Source of the DNA: JANQNX01 sp965601665
Lineage (GTDB): Bacteria > Pseudomonadota > Gammaproteobacteria > Eutrophobiales > Eutrophobiaceae
DNA length: 64,000 nucleotides
NCBI GenBank assembly: GCA_965601665.1
Contig: OZ271833.1
Location: 434,001 to 498,000, forward strand
Direction: 5' to 3'
A program made the position numbers and the translations under genes. The stretch's first letter is position 1. Each line of letters starts with the position of its first letter. This document shows, piece after piece, positions 46,100 to 54,619 of this stretch. The notes beneath the pieces were generated by a model that saw only the letters and a list, made by a program, of their open reading frames with translations, did not search any database and was not told the DNA's origin.

Positions 46100-47754
46100 T
46101 CAGCGCCAATATCGCTTCACACCTGCCTGCCATGGCACAACAACAACCTGATACATGGGCGGTCATCGTTCAACCCTGGCAACGGCAGTCAACTCCTTCA
46201 TACGACGTGGCATGGACCTATCAACAACTTGACCAGGAAAGTGACCGCATTGCCGGTGGTCTGAAGACAGTGGGCATCGGTAAGGGTACGCGAACAGTGT
46301 TAATGGTAAAACCCGGGCTTGAGTTCTTTGCGCTGGTGTTCGCCTTGTTTAAACTCGAATCAGTATTGATTGCCGTAGACCCTGGTATGGGGTTTAAAAA
46401 CCTTGGCCAATGCTTGTCTGAGTCTGAACCCGAGGCCTTTATCGGTATTGGTATGGCTCACGCTGCGCGCATCGCCATGCGCTGGGGTAAACATACAATT
46501 AACAAATCTGTGCTTGTTGGTAATTCACCCTTTTTGCGTCCATTTATTACCAACCTGGATAGCATTCGTAATGAGGGTGAGAAGCAACATTTTGAACCAT
46601 CTACGGATACGCAACCTGATGAGGTTGCTGCAATCCTTTTTACCAGTGGAAGTACCGGTGTCCCGAAAGGCGTTATTTATACGCATGCTAACTTCAACGC
46701 CCAGGTAGAAACGCTAAAGCAACTTTACCAGATCAAACCGGGAGAGATTGACCTGGCAACTTTCCCGCTTTTTGCGCTGTTTGCCCCGGCGCTCGGCATG
46801 ACGTCGGTGATACCGCACATGGACTTTACCCGTCCGGGAGATGTAAATCCTGAAAAAATTGTCGATGCAGTCGTCGATTATCAATGCACGAATATGTTTG
46901 GCTCGCCCGCATTGTTAAACAGAGTTGGACGCCACTACCTGGAAACAGCGATCAAGCTGCCGAGTCTTAAGCGTGTATTGTCTGCAGGGGCGCCCGTATC
47001 GGCGGCTATCCTGAAACAGTACCAGCAACTATTAAACGATGACGTACAGATATTTACACCCTATGGCGCAACGGAGTCATTACCGGTCAGCTCTATCGGT
47101 AGTGATGAGGTGATATCTGACACAGTTAGTGCTACGGAAAAAGGGAAAGGAGTTTGTATTGGTCGACCGGTAACTAACATCGACGTAAGGATTATCCGGA
47201 TTAGTGACACGCCAATTGCCAGCTGGGAACAGGCCGAAGAAGTGCAAACCGGTAGCATAGGTGAAATCTGTGTAAAAGGCCCGCAGGTAACGCAGGCGTA
47301 TTACAACCGCGAGCAACAAACACAGTTAGCCAAGATTCAGGCCGAAGATGGTTTTTACCATCGCATGGGTGATCTTGGTTACATGGACGATAAGGGCAGA
47401 CTCTGGTTTTGCGGGCGAAAAAGCCACCGGGTCGTGACAAAAAAGGAAACACTCTTTACCGACTGTTGTGAGGGCGTGTTCAATACCCACCCGGCAGTAT
47501 TTCGCTCGGCATTGGTTGGTGTAAACAAACAGAATGAAGTCATTCCGGTTATCTGCATCGAAATTGATGATAGTTACCTGCAAGAAGACTTGTCTGTGAT
47601 AAAACAACAGTTACTTGATCTTGCATCACGTAACGACGTAACAAAAGCAATCAGTCACATTATGTTCCATCGTCGTTTCCCGGTTGATATTCGACACAAT
47701 GCCAAGATTAATCGTGAGTCACTGACCATCTGGGCGCAGGAGCAACTTGTATGA
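46096..47754 (+). CDS. oleC: OleC-type beta-lactone synthetase (AMP-binding)
   Basis: 552 residues of the adenylate-forming superfamily. OleC activates the 2-alkyl-3-hydroxyacid with ATP and closes it to a beta-lactone. The phosphate-binding loop is TSGSTGVPKG (residues 183-192), followed by PYGATESLPVS (A5-like motif), RMGDLGYMDDKGRLWFCGR (A7/A8) and an Ala-Lys-containing C-terminus (RHNAKINRESLT). AEVYTCF-type acyl-CoA ligase substrate features are absent, as expected for OleC. It overlaps both neighbours by ATGA, so OleB, OleC and OleD are translated as one unit, consistent with their known assembly into a multienzyme complex. Confidence 0.93.
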   Translation: MISANIASHLPAMAQQQPDTWAVIVQPWQRQSTPSYDVAWTYQQLDQESDRIAGGLKTVGIGKGTRTVLMVKPGLEFFALVFALFKLESVLIAVDPGMGFKNLGQCLSESEPEAFIGIGMAHAARIAMRWGKHTINKSVLVGNSPFLRPFITNLDSIRNEGEKQHFEPSTDTQPDEVAAILFTSGSTGVPKGVIYTHANFNAQVETLKQLYQIKPGEIDLATFPLFALFAPALGMTSVIPHMDFTRPGDVNPEKIVDAVVDYQCTNMFGSPALLNRVGRHYLETAIKLPSLKRVLSAGAPVSAAILKQYQQLLNDDVQIFTPYGATESLPVSSIGSDEVISDTVSATEKGKGVCIGRPVTNIDVRIIRISDTPIASWEQAEEVQTGSIGEICVKGPQVTQAYYNREQQTQLAKIQAEDGFYHRMGDLGYMDDKGRLWFCGRKSHRVVTKKETLFTDCCEGVFNTHPAVFRSALVGVNKQNEVIPVICIEIDDSYLQEDLSVIKQQLLDLASRNDVTKAISHIMFHRRFPVDIRHNAKINRESLTIWAQEQLV

Positions 47755-48749
47755 GGGCGTTGGTAACGGGCGCTGGTGGTTTTCTTGGTGCTGCGCTCGT
47801 GAGAAAACTCCTCTATGAAAAATGGGAAGTAAATACGTTACAGCGTGGTGACTATCCGTTTTTAATTGAATGGGGTGCAAATGTTATTCGTGGCGATCTC
47901 ATCAACAAGGATAAAGTGATCGAGGCAATGCAAGGTTGCGATATGGTTTTTCATGTTGCTGCAAAGGCCGGTGTTTGGGGTGATTTTGTTGATTATTATC
48001 AGGCCAATGTCGTTGCAACCGAAAATGTAATAAACGCATGCCAGCAACTTGGTGTCCAGTACCTGGTGTATACCAGTACGCCAAGTGTTGTATTTGATGG
48101 CAAGAATGAAATAGGCATCAATGAACGCACCGAATTCCCGCGACATTATTTCAATGCTTACCAGGAAACCAAGGCAATTGCGGAACAAAAAGTGATTGCC
48201 GCCAACAGCAGTAAACTAAAAACAATGGCTTTACGTCCCCATCTTATATGGGGTCCAGGTGATCGTCACCTTGTGCCGCGTGTAATTGACAGGGCCAAAA
48301 CCGGAAAATTGAAGCTGGTAGGTAATGGTCAAAACAAGGTGGATTCGTGCTATATCGATAATGCAGTGCAGGCACACTTATTGGCTGCAAAAGAGATCAT
48401 GGGTCGTGGTCGTTGTTCCGGAAAAGTGTATTTCATCAGTAATGATGAGCCTATAGCAATGGCAGATTTATTAAACAAGATACTGTCCAGCGCTGGCCTG
48501 GATGAGATCAATAACAGCGTGAGACCTTCAATTGCCTACTTTGTGGGCTGGTTGCTCGAATTAATATACTCATTGTTAAACATAAAAGAAGAGCCAATAA
48601 TGACCCGTTTTGTTGCAAAACAACTGTCAACATCACATTGGTTCGATCTTACCGCTGCCAAGAAAGAATTGCATTATCGCCCTGATGTGACTATTGATGA
48701 GGGTATGGAAATACTTAAGCAACATCTGGAGACACAAGAGTTATCATGA
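47751..48749 (+). CDS. oleD: OleD-type 2-alkyl-3-ketoacid reductase
   Basis: 332 residues of the extended SDR family (3-beta-HSD-like). OleD reduces the OleA product to the 2-alkyl-3-hydroxyacid with NADPH. The dinucleotide site is VTGAGGFLGAAL, the catalytic residues are Ser in YTSTPSVVF and Tyr137/Lys141 in NAYQETKAIAE, and RPHLIWGPGDRHLVPR is typical of OleD. A hydrophobic C-terminal segment (about 262-278) suggests membrane contact. ATG within an ATGA overlap with oleC and another ATGA into the phosphopantetheinyl transferase gene. Confidence 0.92.
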   Translation: MRALVTGAGGFLGAALVRKLLYEKWEVNTLQRGDYPFLIEWGANVIRGDLINKDKVIEAMQGCDMVFHVAAKAGVWGDFVDYYQANVVATENVINACQQLGVQYLVYTSTPSVVFDGKNEIGINERTEFPRHYFNAYQETKAIAEQKVIAANSSKLKTMALRPHLIWGPGDRHLVPRVIDRAKTGKLKLVGNGQNKVDSCYIDNAVQAHLLAAKEIMGRGRCSGKVYFISNDEPIAMADLLNKILSSAGLDEINNSVRPSIAYFVGWLLELIYSLLNIKEEPIMTRFVAKQLSTSHWFDLTAAKKELHYRPDVTIDEGMEILKQHLETQELS

Positions 48750-49483
48750 GCGAATTGAACAAGTATTTACCTGACAAGATAAAGTTAAGCGAAGAAAAGA
48801 TACTGGTCTATCTTGTTGATTTGAGACTGTTTGACGCAGATAAAATGCTAACCCTGTTGTCGGATGCTGAAAGGCAACGCGCTGATAAGTTAAAAATCAA
48901 GGCTAAAAGGGTCCAGTTCATCAATGCTCGTGCTGTTTTGCGTGAGCTATTGTCGCGTTTTCTGGTGGAGACTCGCCCTGAGTCAATCCTTTTCAACTAT
49001 GGTGAGCATGGCAAACCCGGAATCAATCATACACATATGGGTAAACAAATCGAATTTAACCTCTCACATTCAGGGCATTACGCGCTATATGCTTTTACTC
49101 TTAACAATATTGTCGGCGTGGATATAGAGGAGATGTCGAGCACAATCGAGTTACGTTCCCTGGCATTTCGTTCGTTTAGCCAGCAGGAGTTTGCAGTACT
49201 ACAGGAGCTTGATACAGAGTCACAATTTGCCGCTTTTTATCGTTGCTGGACACGTAAGGAAGCTTTTATTAAAGCAGAAGGTACCGGTGTTGGCCTCGGA
49301 CTGGGAAAGATCACTGTTTCACTCGAAGAAAAGATCAGTGCAGCGCCGGTCACTTTATCAAGTGAGGTACAGGCAGAAGGTGACTGGTACAACTATCAAC
49401 CGGTTAAGGTGCCCGGTTATGAGACGGCTATAGCTGCAAATAAAGGCAAGTTGCACATCAGCGCCCACGTTATTACAAACTAA
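48746..49483 (+). CDS. pfaE: Sfp-type 4'-phosphopantetheinyl transferase (PfaE-like)
   Basis: 245 residues. The enzyme transfers phosphopantetheine from CoA to carrier-protein serines. Signature elements are FNLSHSGHYALYAF, the metal-binding VGVDIEE (Asp126, Glu128) and WTRKEAFIKAEGTG (Lys171, Glu172, Lys176). The Sfp-like length fits activation of the four ACP domains of the pfaA product; no other carrier protein is encoded in the window. The ATG overlaps the TGA of oleD (ATGA), so a PUFA-synthase activating enzyme is part of the olefin operon. This is among the best evidence that the two systems work together. The name pfaE is by role and context. Confidence 0.88.
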   Translation: MSELNKYLPDKIKLSEEKILVYLVDLRLFDADKMLTLLSDAERQRADKLKIKAKRVQFINARAVLRELLSRFLVETRPESILFNYGEHGKPGINHTHMGKQIEFNLSHSGHYALYAFTLNNIVGVDIEEMSSTIELRSLAFRSFSQQEFAVLQELDTESQFAAFYRCWTRKEAFIKAEGTGVGLGLGKITVSLEEKISAAPVTLSSEVQAEGDWYNYQPVKVPGYETAIAANKGKLHISAHVITN

Positions 49484-49532
49484 AATATCATCTGCTGAGA
49501 ATTTAAAAAAAACTGGTAAGTAATCGAAAAAT

Positions 49533-50162
49533 ATGACATCTAAATCCAAAGATTTGCATAATAATATTGTTTGGCATGAACCAACGATTTACCGTCGCGA
49601 CAGGGAAGCCATGAATGGACATAAAAGCGCCGTGGTATGGTTTACAGGTCTGTCAGGTGCAGGTAAATCAACCTTGTCGCATGCACTTGAGGACTATTTA
49701 CACAAGCACCAGGTGCGTACATACGTACTGGATGGCGACAATATTCGCAAAGGTTTGTGCAAGGACCTTGGCTTTGACGATGCAAGTCGCGAAGAGAATA
49801 TTCGTCGTATTGGAGAAGTGAGTAAATTGATGATGGAAGCGGGTGTATTGGTATTAACAGCTTTTATCTCGCCATTTCGCAAGGATCGCGATATTGTCCG
49901 TAATATGCTGCAGGTAGATGAGTTCTTCGAAATACACGTTAGTGCGCCTATCGACGTTTGCGAAAAAAGAGATGTGAAGGGGCTTTATGAAAAAGCACGT
50001 AACGGAGAAATCAAGCATTTCACTGGTATCTCCTCGCCTTATGAAGCCCCGCAGACGCCTGAATTAATGCTGGACACAGATGCTTACACTATCGAACAGT
50101 GTGTAAGTCAACTTGTTGCATTATTGAATGAGCGAAAAATAATCGCAACCAGCAGCGATTAG
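49533..50162 (+). CDS. cysC: Adenylylsulfate kinase
   Basis: 209 residues, the usual length for stand-alone CysC. It phosphorylates adenylylsulfate to PAPS. Walker A is GLSGAGKST (39-47); LDGDNIRKGLCKDLGFDDASREENIRR-like substrate loop, TAFISPFRKDRD with the conserved Ser, and KGLYEKARNGEIKHFTGI are all typical. No cysD, cysN or cysH is nearby, so PAPS here may serve sulfotransfer rather than only cysteine synthesis. It follows the PPTase gene by 49 bases and may be the last gene of the oleB transcript. Its pairing with sulP and the GDP-fucose genes elsewhere in the island is noted in findings. Confidence 0.93.
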   Translation: MTSKSKDLHNNIVWHEPTIYRRDREAMNGHKSAVVWFTGLSGAGKSTLSHALEDYLHKHQVRTYVLDGDNIRKGLCKDLGFDDASREENIRRIGEVSKLMMEAGVLVLTAFISPFRKDRDIVRNMLQVDEFFEIHVSAPIDVCEKRDVKGLYEKARNGEIKHFTGISSPYEAPQTPELMLDTDAYTIEQCVSQLVALLNERKIIATSSD

Positions 50163-50182
50163 CCTGCTATGCCCCGCCAGGT

Positions 50183-51094
50183 CTAACCGCTACATTGGCT
50201 AACCTTGCTGATATGTTTTTCCGTAATGCCATGTCTATGTTCATGTTCATCCAGAAAGCGGGCTTCAAGCCTGTACGCCAGTGCTTCCAGTTCATGCATG
50301 CATGCTGCATGTTTATCCATACCGGTCTCATACTGAATGTAGTGAACAAGTTCGTGCAATAGAATTCCCTTGCCCGACGTAGTATTCAGATCGATGCTAT
50401 CAAGCAGGTAGACGGTTTTATGATGGAAGTTATATAAACCGTAAATCTGTAATTTATCCGGGTCTACGGCCTTGGGAATAGTGCCTCCAAAGGCCATGAG
50501 GGCAATGTCCCGTGATGCAAGTGTTGCTATTTCAGGTGTTTTCAATTGTTGTAAATCTAATGATGTATTTGCCTGCAGCCAGTCCAGCATTGCCTGGGCT
50601 AGTTCTTTATCTGATTGGTGAGGATGGAAATTGATGTCATCGTTGATAACGACGCTTTCATTAGCTGTAAAATCCTGATGTTCTATGTCTGTATTGTTAT
50701 TAGGTGCAGCTGCTACAGTATTAGTCATCAGCCCAAGGCTGGCACTAAGTGTTAGCACAGAAACTACGTTAGCTAATTTCTTGTTTTTGACACGTTTTAC
50801 ACCCTCAAGAAAGTCCTTACGCTGGTCTTCCTTGAGGTTGAAATCATGTACACGTGCATATTGCTGTATAATCCTGAAAGACTTCGGATCAGCAAGTGGC
50901 AGATCACGTGGATAAACGAGGGTTTGTTTTCCATTGATGACACAAGGGTGAACCAGTGCCAGTTCACCATGCAGATTGGGTTTCTGTCCATTGTCGGCAG
51001 GTTTAAACCGGAACGGCCATTTATTTTTTTCAGGCATGAGACGCCGTAAGCTATTGATTAGCTTATAGTTGCTTTCTGCCTTTTTTCTTTTCAT
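50183..51094 (-). CDS. Membrane-anchored putative zinc peptidase (HExxH), family unknown
   Basis: 303 residues. The N-terminal third (1-105) is basic and presumably cytoplasmic; a hydrophobic segment at about 108-128 (ANVVSVLTLSASLGLMTNTV) would place the remainder outside the membrane. The C-terminal domain has HELVHYIQYE, an HExxH zinc-peptidase motif, followed by a helix HELEALAYRLEARFLDEH with candidate third ligand Glu. The sequence before it (IYGLYNFHHKTVYLLDSIDL) fits the strand-and-loop that precedes such motifs. I do not recognise a characterised family, and protease activity is only inferred. It converges on cysC with 20 bases between. ATG at 51092-51094. Confidence 0.65.
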   Translation of the reverse strand: MKRKKAESNYKLINSLRRLMPEKNKWPFRFKPADNGQKPNLHGELALVHPCVINGKQTLVYPRDLPLADPKSFRIIQQYARVHDFNLKEDQRKDFLEGVKRVKNKKLANVVSVLTLSASLGLMTNTVAAAPNNNTDIEHQDFTANESVVINDDINFHPHQSDKELAQAMLDWLQANTSLDLQQLKTPEIATLASRDIALMAFGGTIPKAVDPDKLQIYGLYNFHHKTVYLLDSIDLNTTSGKGILLHELVHYIQYETGMDKHAACMHELEALAYRLEARFLDEHEHRHGITEKHISKVSQCSG

Positions 51095-51486
51095 GACATA
51101 AATTATAGCGTAAAAATTTCGATGTACTTGAGCTTAAAGGTTTGTTTCTAGACCTTTTTCAGTAACCGCTAAAGATGTCCTGGCGCTCTATTAGTAGTCA
51201 ATGAACTGTTTGAAATCATGTTCTTGTGATTGTTGATAGAATTCCAGAAGTACTAAGAAGAATAGCCGCACGCCACCCTGTATATCAAGGCGGACTGCTT
51301 TCCAGCAGATCATAGATATCAGCAGAGACCATCTCGACAATATGAATAATGTATATGAAATCCAAGGGAATCACTTTCGACTGGATTTTTTTAAGTATAG
51401 GCTAGGGCTAATGCCTGTATAAACAGGAAATGATCATGCTGTTAAAGCCAGGTTAATAGGTATCAAAGTTATGTAGGCATGGTGTG
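51095..51486. other. 392-base gap; contains one copy of a dispersed repeat
   Basis: No gene is seen. The region carries the promoter side of the HExxH protein gene and, at 51216-51289, two sequence blocks that recur in swapped order at 53773-53849 on the other side of the EAL gene. A short perfect palindrome CCTGT-ATAA-ACAGG is at 51414-51427. Confidence 0.6.
51216..51289. repeat. Dispersed repeat, copy A (blocks X then Y)
   Basis: Block X (51216-51245) begins TCATGTTCT and ends TTGATAGAATTCC; block Y (51249-51289) begins AGTACTAAGAAGAATA and ends CCTGTATATCAAG. Both blocks recur at 53773-53849 in the same orientation but in the order Y then X, bracketing the EAL gene. Confidence 0.6.
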
Positions 51487-53709
51487 TTATACACTAAAAC
51501 TTGATTTTTCCAACCATTCCATAAAGCTGACTTCATCCATTGGTTTAGCTATGCCGTAGCCTTGCGCAAAATCACAATCACAGTTTTTGATTATTTTGGC
51601 TATATTCATATCCTCAACACCCTCAGCCGTAACATTTGTCTTTAATTCCCGGGCCATTCGCACTGTAGAAGCAACCAGTATTTTATCTTCTACTGAGTTG
51701 TTGATATTTTTGATAAAAGACTGATCAATCTTTAATTCGTAAGGCTTGATATCTCTTAGATACTGCATTGAAGAATAACCGGTTCCGTAATCATCAACAG
51801 AGAATTTAAAACCGTTTTCTTTCAAAACCATAACATTCTTGAGAAACTGATTGTAGTCCTTTGTAAATGCAGTTTCCGTTATCTCTAATAATAAGGCTGT
51901 ATTAAAGTGCTGTTTAAGATTGAGCGCAGTATCTACAAAATTCTGATCAGTTAGATCTTTTGTTGATACATTGATACTTAATACAATGCCAGACCGGGAT
52001 AATGACTCCTGTCTTTCCATTGCCTTGGCCAATATGTAGCAGGTCAGTTCCTTGATTAATCCGGTATGTTCCAGAAGGGGAATAAATGAGATGGGCGGAA
52101 GGAAACCAAATTCATGGTGGTTCCATCTGATAAGTACCTCTGCGCCAGAGATTTTATTATTTTTTAGATCAAGTTTTGGCTGATAATGAAGGTTAAATTC
52201 ATCGTCTATCATTGATTGTTTGAAATCCGATAACAGTCGGACCGATTTTTGGTCAGGCTCTAGTTCGTTGCTATAGATTGAATAAAAATTATTAGTTGTC
52301 AGAGCATGGGCATGGGCCAAATACGAATGTCTAAAAAGCTGCTCAACATCATTTGTATGATCCGGGTATATCACAATGCCGGCACAACATCTGATGTCAA
52401 ATCGAAACTGATCGAACGAAATGGTCGTGTTAATGGCTTCAAATAAATTTTTGCAATTACCGAGTAATTTACTGTTATTTGAATGTGGACGCATGATGAC
52501 GCCCATTTTGCCGGGAGACATTGTACCTACCGCATGAACATTATTCTGTTTGATAATTGCCGCCATATGTTTTTCTATTTCAGTGCATACGCTTTCACCT
52601 GCATTAATGAATAGCTCAAAGTAGTCCAGAATACTTATCTGAATAAAACAAGTGTACGAGTCTGGATTGTCTGCAATAATTCTAGCAAGTTTGATTTTTA
52701 GATTTTTTCTATTGATTAATCCGGTATATGGATCGTAATTCCTTAGATAAAGCGCTTTTTTCTCTGCTTGTATACGCTTTGATGCTTCATTAGCAAGATG
52801 ACCAGAAACTGTTTTGATTCCTTTTCGATAATTGAGGACGATTAGTGAAATAATAATAATTACAACAATTAACAAAGCATATGCAATAAAATAAAAGATG
52901 AAAGACCGAGGTGACAGTTCGTCTTCATATTTCTCCCTTATGTCACTAAGCTTGCCTGATTTCGATATATTTGCTATTCCGAGATTCATAAGCTGTATCA
53001 GTTCCCTGTTTTTCGCAAGCGCAGCAAAAGCATAATCATAACTTACCAGTGGCGGGCTTTTTATGCCGAGTAGTTTCAACCCCTTTTTCTTAAGGAAACT
53101 TCGAAATTGTGTCTCTTCATTAAAAACGTACAGATCGGAGTTTGATTGAATCTGATCGTATAAATCCAATATATCGTCGATGGCAACAATATTGCTTGAC
53201 TTAGCATGCTCCAGCAACCATCGATGCCCTGCCGTCTCTGCCTGAACAAGGATTGTTTTTCCTGACGTCTCGTTAATTGAGGATATGTAATCTAAATCTT
53301 TATAACCAAAGAGCACGTAGTGTCTGTGCTTGTGGGGCTTTGCAAAAATATATTTATTTCTATCCGGAGTAATAAACATGGGGACAATATCTATTTTGCC
53401 CCGTTCTAAATCGGCTATTATGTCTTTCCATGTGCCTAAAGCGAATTTGATGTCAACATCTATCTCTTTCGCTATTTCGTTCATTATGCGAACATCAAAA
53501 CCCTTGGGGTAACTACGACTCTTAGGGTAGTTTGCTACTTCCAGATATGTGTATGGGTAATAATTAGCATCGCCACCCATAGTTATTGTCAGTTGTTCCT
53601 GACTCTCTATTAGCAAGTCACTTTGTGGTGATAACTCTTTTTCTTTTGAGCATGAGGCTAGTAAAAACAGCGGTAAGCATACCGTTAGGACTATAAAGAA
53701 ATTTGGCAT
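51487..53709 (-). CDS. Periplasmic-sensor EAL phosphodiesterase with degenerate GGDEF
   Basis: 740 residues from the ATG at 53707-53709, which places a lipoprotein-type signal (FLLASCSKE) at the N-terminus; an ATG ten codons upstream is also possible. Domains: periplasmic amino-acid-binding-like SBP domain (about 35-280), one membrane segment (YFIAYALLIVVIIIISLIVL), a GGDEF-like domain whose motif is lost (SPGKM at the active-site position), and an EAL domain with AEVLIRW, NVSTKDL, VDDYGTGYSS, ELKIDQSFI and TAEGVED all conserved. It should hydrolyse cyclic di-GMP in response to a periplasmic ligand. The gene is strongly A+T-rich compared with the lipid genes and is bracketed by repeats, suggesting acquisition. 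Confidence 0.88.
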   Translation of the reverse strand: MPNFFIVLTVCLPLFLLASCSKEKELSPQSDLLIESQEQLTITMGGDANYYPYTYLEVANYPKSRSYPKGFDVRIMNEIAKEIDVDIKFALGTWKDIIADLERGKIDIVPMFITPDRNKYIFAKPHKHRHYVLFGYKDLDYISSINETSGKTILVQAETAGHRWLLEHAKSSNIVAIDDILDLYDQIQSNSDLYVFNEETQFRSFLKKKGLKLLGIKSPPLVSYDYAFAALAKNRELIQLMNLGIANISKSGKLSDIREKYEDELSPRSFIFYFIAYALLIVVIIIISLIVLNYRKGIKTVSGHLANEASKRIQAEKKALYLRNYDPYTGLINRKNLKIKLARIIADNPDSYTCFIQISILDYFELFINAGESVCTEIEKHMAAIIKQNNVHAVGTMSPGKMGVIMRPHSNNSKLLGNCKNLFEAINTTISFDQFRFDIRCCAGIVIYPDHTNDVEQLFRHSYLAHAHALTTNNFYSIYSNELEPDQKSVRLLSDFKQSMIDDEFNLHYQPKLDLKNNKISGAEVLIRWNHHEFGFLPPISFIPLLEHTGLIKELTCYILAKAMERQESLSRSGIVLSINVSTKDLTDQNFVDTALNLKQHFNTALLLEITETAFTKDYNQFLKNVMVLKENGFKFSVDDYGTGYSSMQYLRDIKPYELKIDQSFIKNINNSVEDKILVASTVRMARELKTNVTAEGVEDMNIAKIIKNCDCDFAQGYGIAKPMDEVSFMEWLEKSSFSV

Positions 53710-53772
53710 GGAGAAACCATCCTTGTTAATCAAATACAAATTTTTTACTAACAGAATTAATTATAGATGTAA

Positions 53773-53849
53773 AGTACAAGAAGAATAAATGTAGCGCCCT
53801 TGTATATCAAGATAGTCATGTTCTCTTGATAATAATTGATAGGATTCCG
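53773..53849. repeat. Dispersed repeat, copy B (blocks Y then X)
   Basis: Block Y (53773-53811) begins AGTACAAGAAGAATA and ends TTGTATATCAAG; block X (53816-53849) begins TCATGTTCTCTTG and contains TTGATAGGATTCC. These match copy A at 51216-51289 with the two blocks exchanged. Block X ends at the start codon region of the methyltransferase gene. Confidence 0.6.
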
Positions 53850-53851
53850 AT

Positions 53852-54619
53852 ATGAGTAACTGGTATGACTTCCCCAAGTATTACGACGTCGCGTTTTCGC
53901 ATGAGATGCATGATGAACTGGCCTTTCTTAAAGCAATTTGTCGTGCTTACAACTACAAGGGTGATTTGCATTTACTTGAACCGGCATGTGGCACAGGACG
54001 GTTACTGGTTCCTCTGGCGAAAGCAGGCTATAAATGCACAGGGATAGATATCAATCCGAATAGCCTGAAATATCTCCGCGAAAAATTACAACGACAGGGC
54101 CTGGAGGCGGCCGTGTTGCAGTCGGATATCAGTGATTTCAAACTGAACAGCACGTTTGATATCGCCTATTGTACAGTAGACAGCTTCCGTCATTTACTGA
54201 CCGAGAAAGCGGCGCTGTCGCACCTTGCCAGCGTGGCGCGCGCACTCAATATGAACGGTATTTATATCCTTGGTATGCATCTGTTAAACGGCAAAGACAT
54301 TCATTCGCGCATAGTTCACTGGACGCATTCAAGAGGAAGACTGCTATTAAAAACATCAATGTCAATGGTGGCGTTAAATAAAAAAAAGAGGAGGGAAACG
54401 CTAAAAGTTGTTATGCAACCCGTGACGAAAGAAAAAAAAGAGAAACATAAATTTCAATATGATCTTCGCACCTATACGCTGAAACAATTTCAGTCGTTGT
54501 TGGCAAAATCAGGCAGCTTTAGAATTATAACGGCATATAACGAATATTATGATCTCGATAAACCAATACAGTTAACCGACAAATCGGATTATGCTGTATT
54601 CATCCTGCAGCGAATCTAG
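53852..54619 (+). CDS. Class I SAM-dependent methyltransferase
   Basis: 255 residues. The S-adenosylmethionine site is clear: LLEPACGTGRLLVPLAKAG (motif I), GIDINPNSLKYL (motif post-I) and FDIAYCTVDSFRHL (motif II/III). The C-terminal half contains a very basic stretch (NKKKRRETLKVVMQPVTKEKKEK). The substrate is unknown. It stands alone: its 3' end overlaps the convergent P-type ATPase gene by four bases, and its start lies next to a dispersed repeat. Start ATG at 53852. Confidence 0.85.
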   Translation: MSNWYDFPKYYDVAFSHEMHDELAFLKAICRAYNYKGDLHLLEPACGTGRLLVPLAKAGYKCTGIDINPNSLKYLREKLQRQGLEAAVLQSDISDFKLNSTFDIAYCTVDSFRHLLTEKAALSHLASVARALNMNGIYILGMHLLNGKDIHSRIVHWTHSRGRLLLKTSMSMVALNKKKRRETLKVVMQPVTKEKKEKHKFQYDLRTYTLKQFQSLLAKSGSFRIITAYNEYYDLDKPIQLTDKSDYAVFILQRI

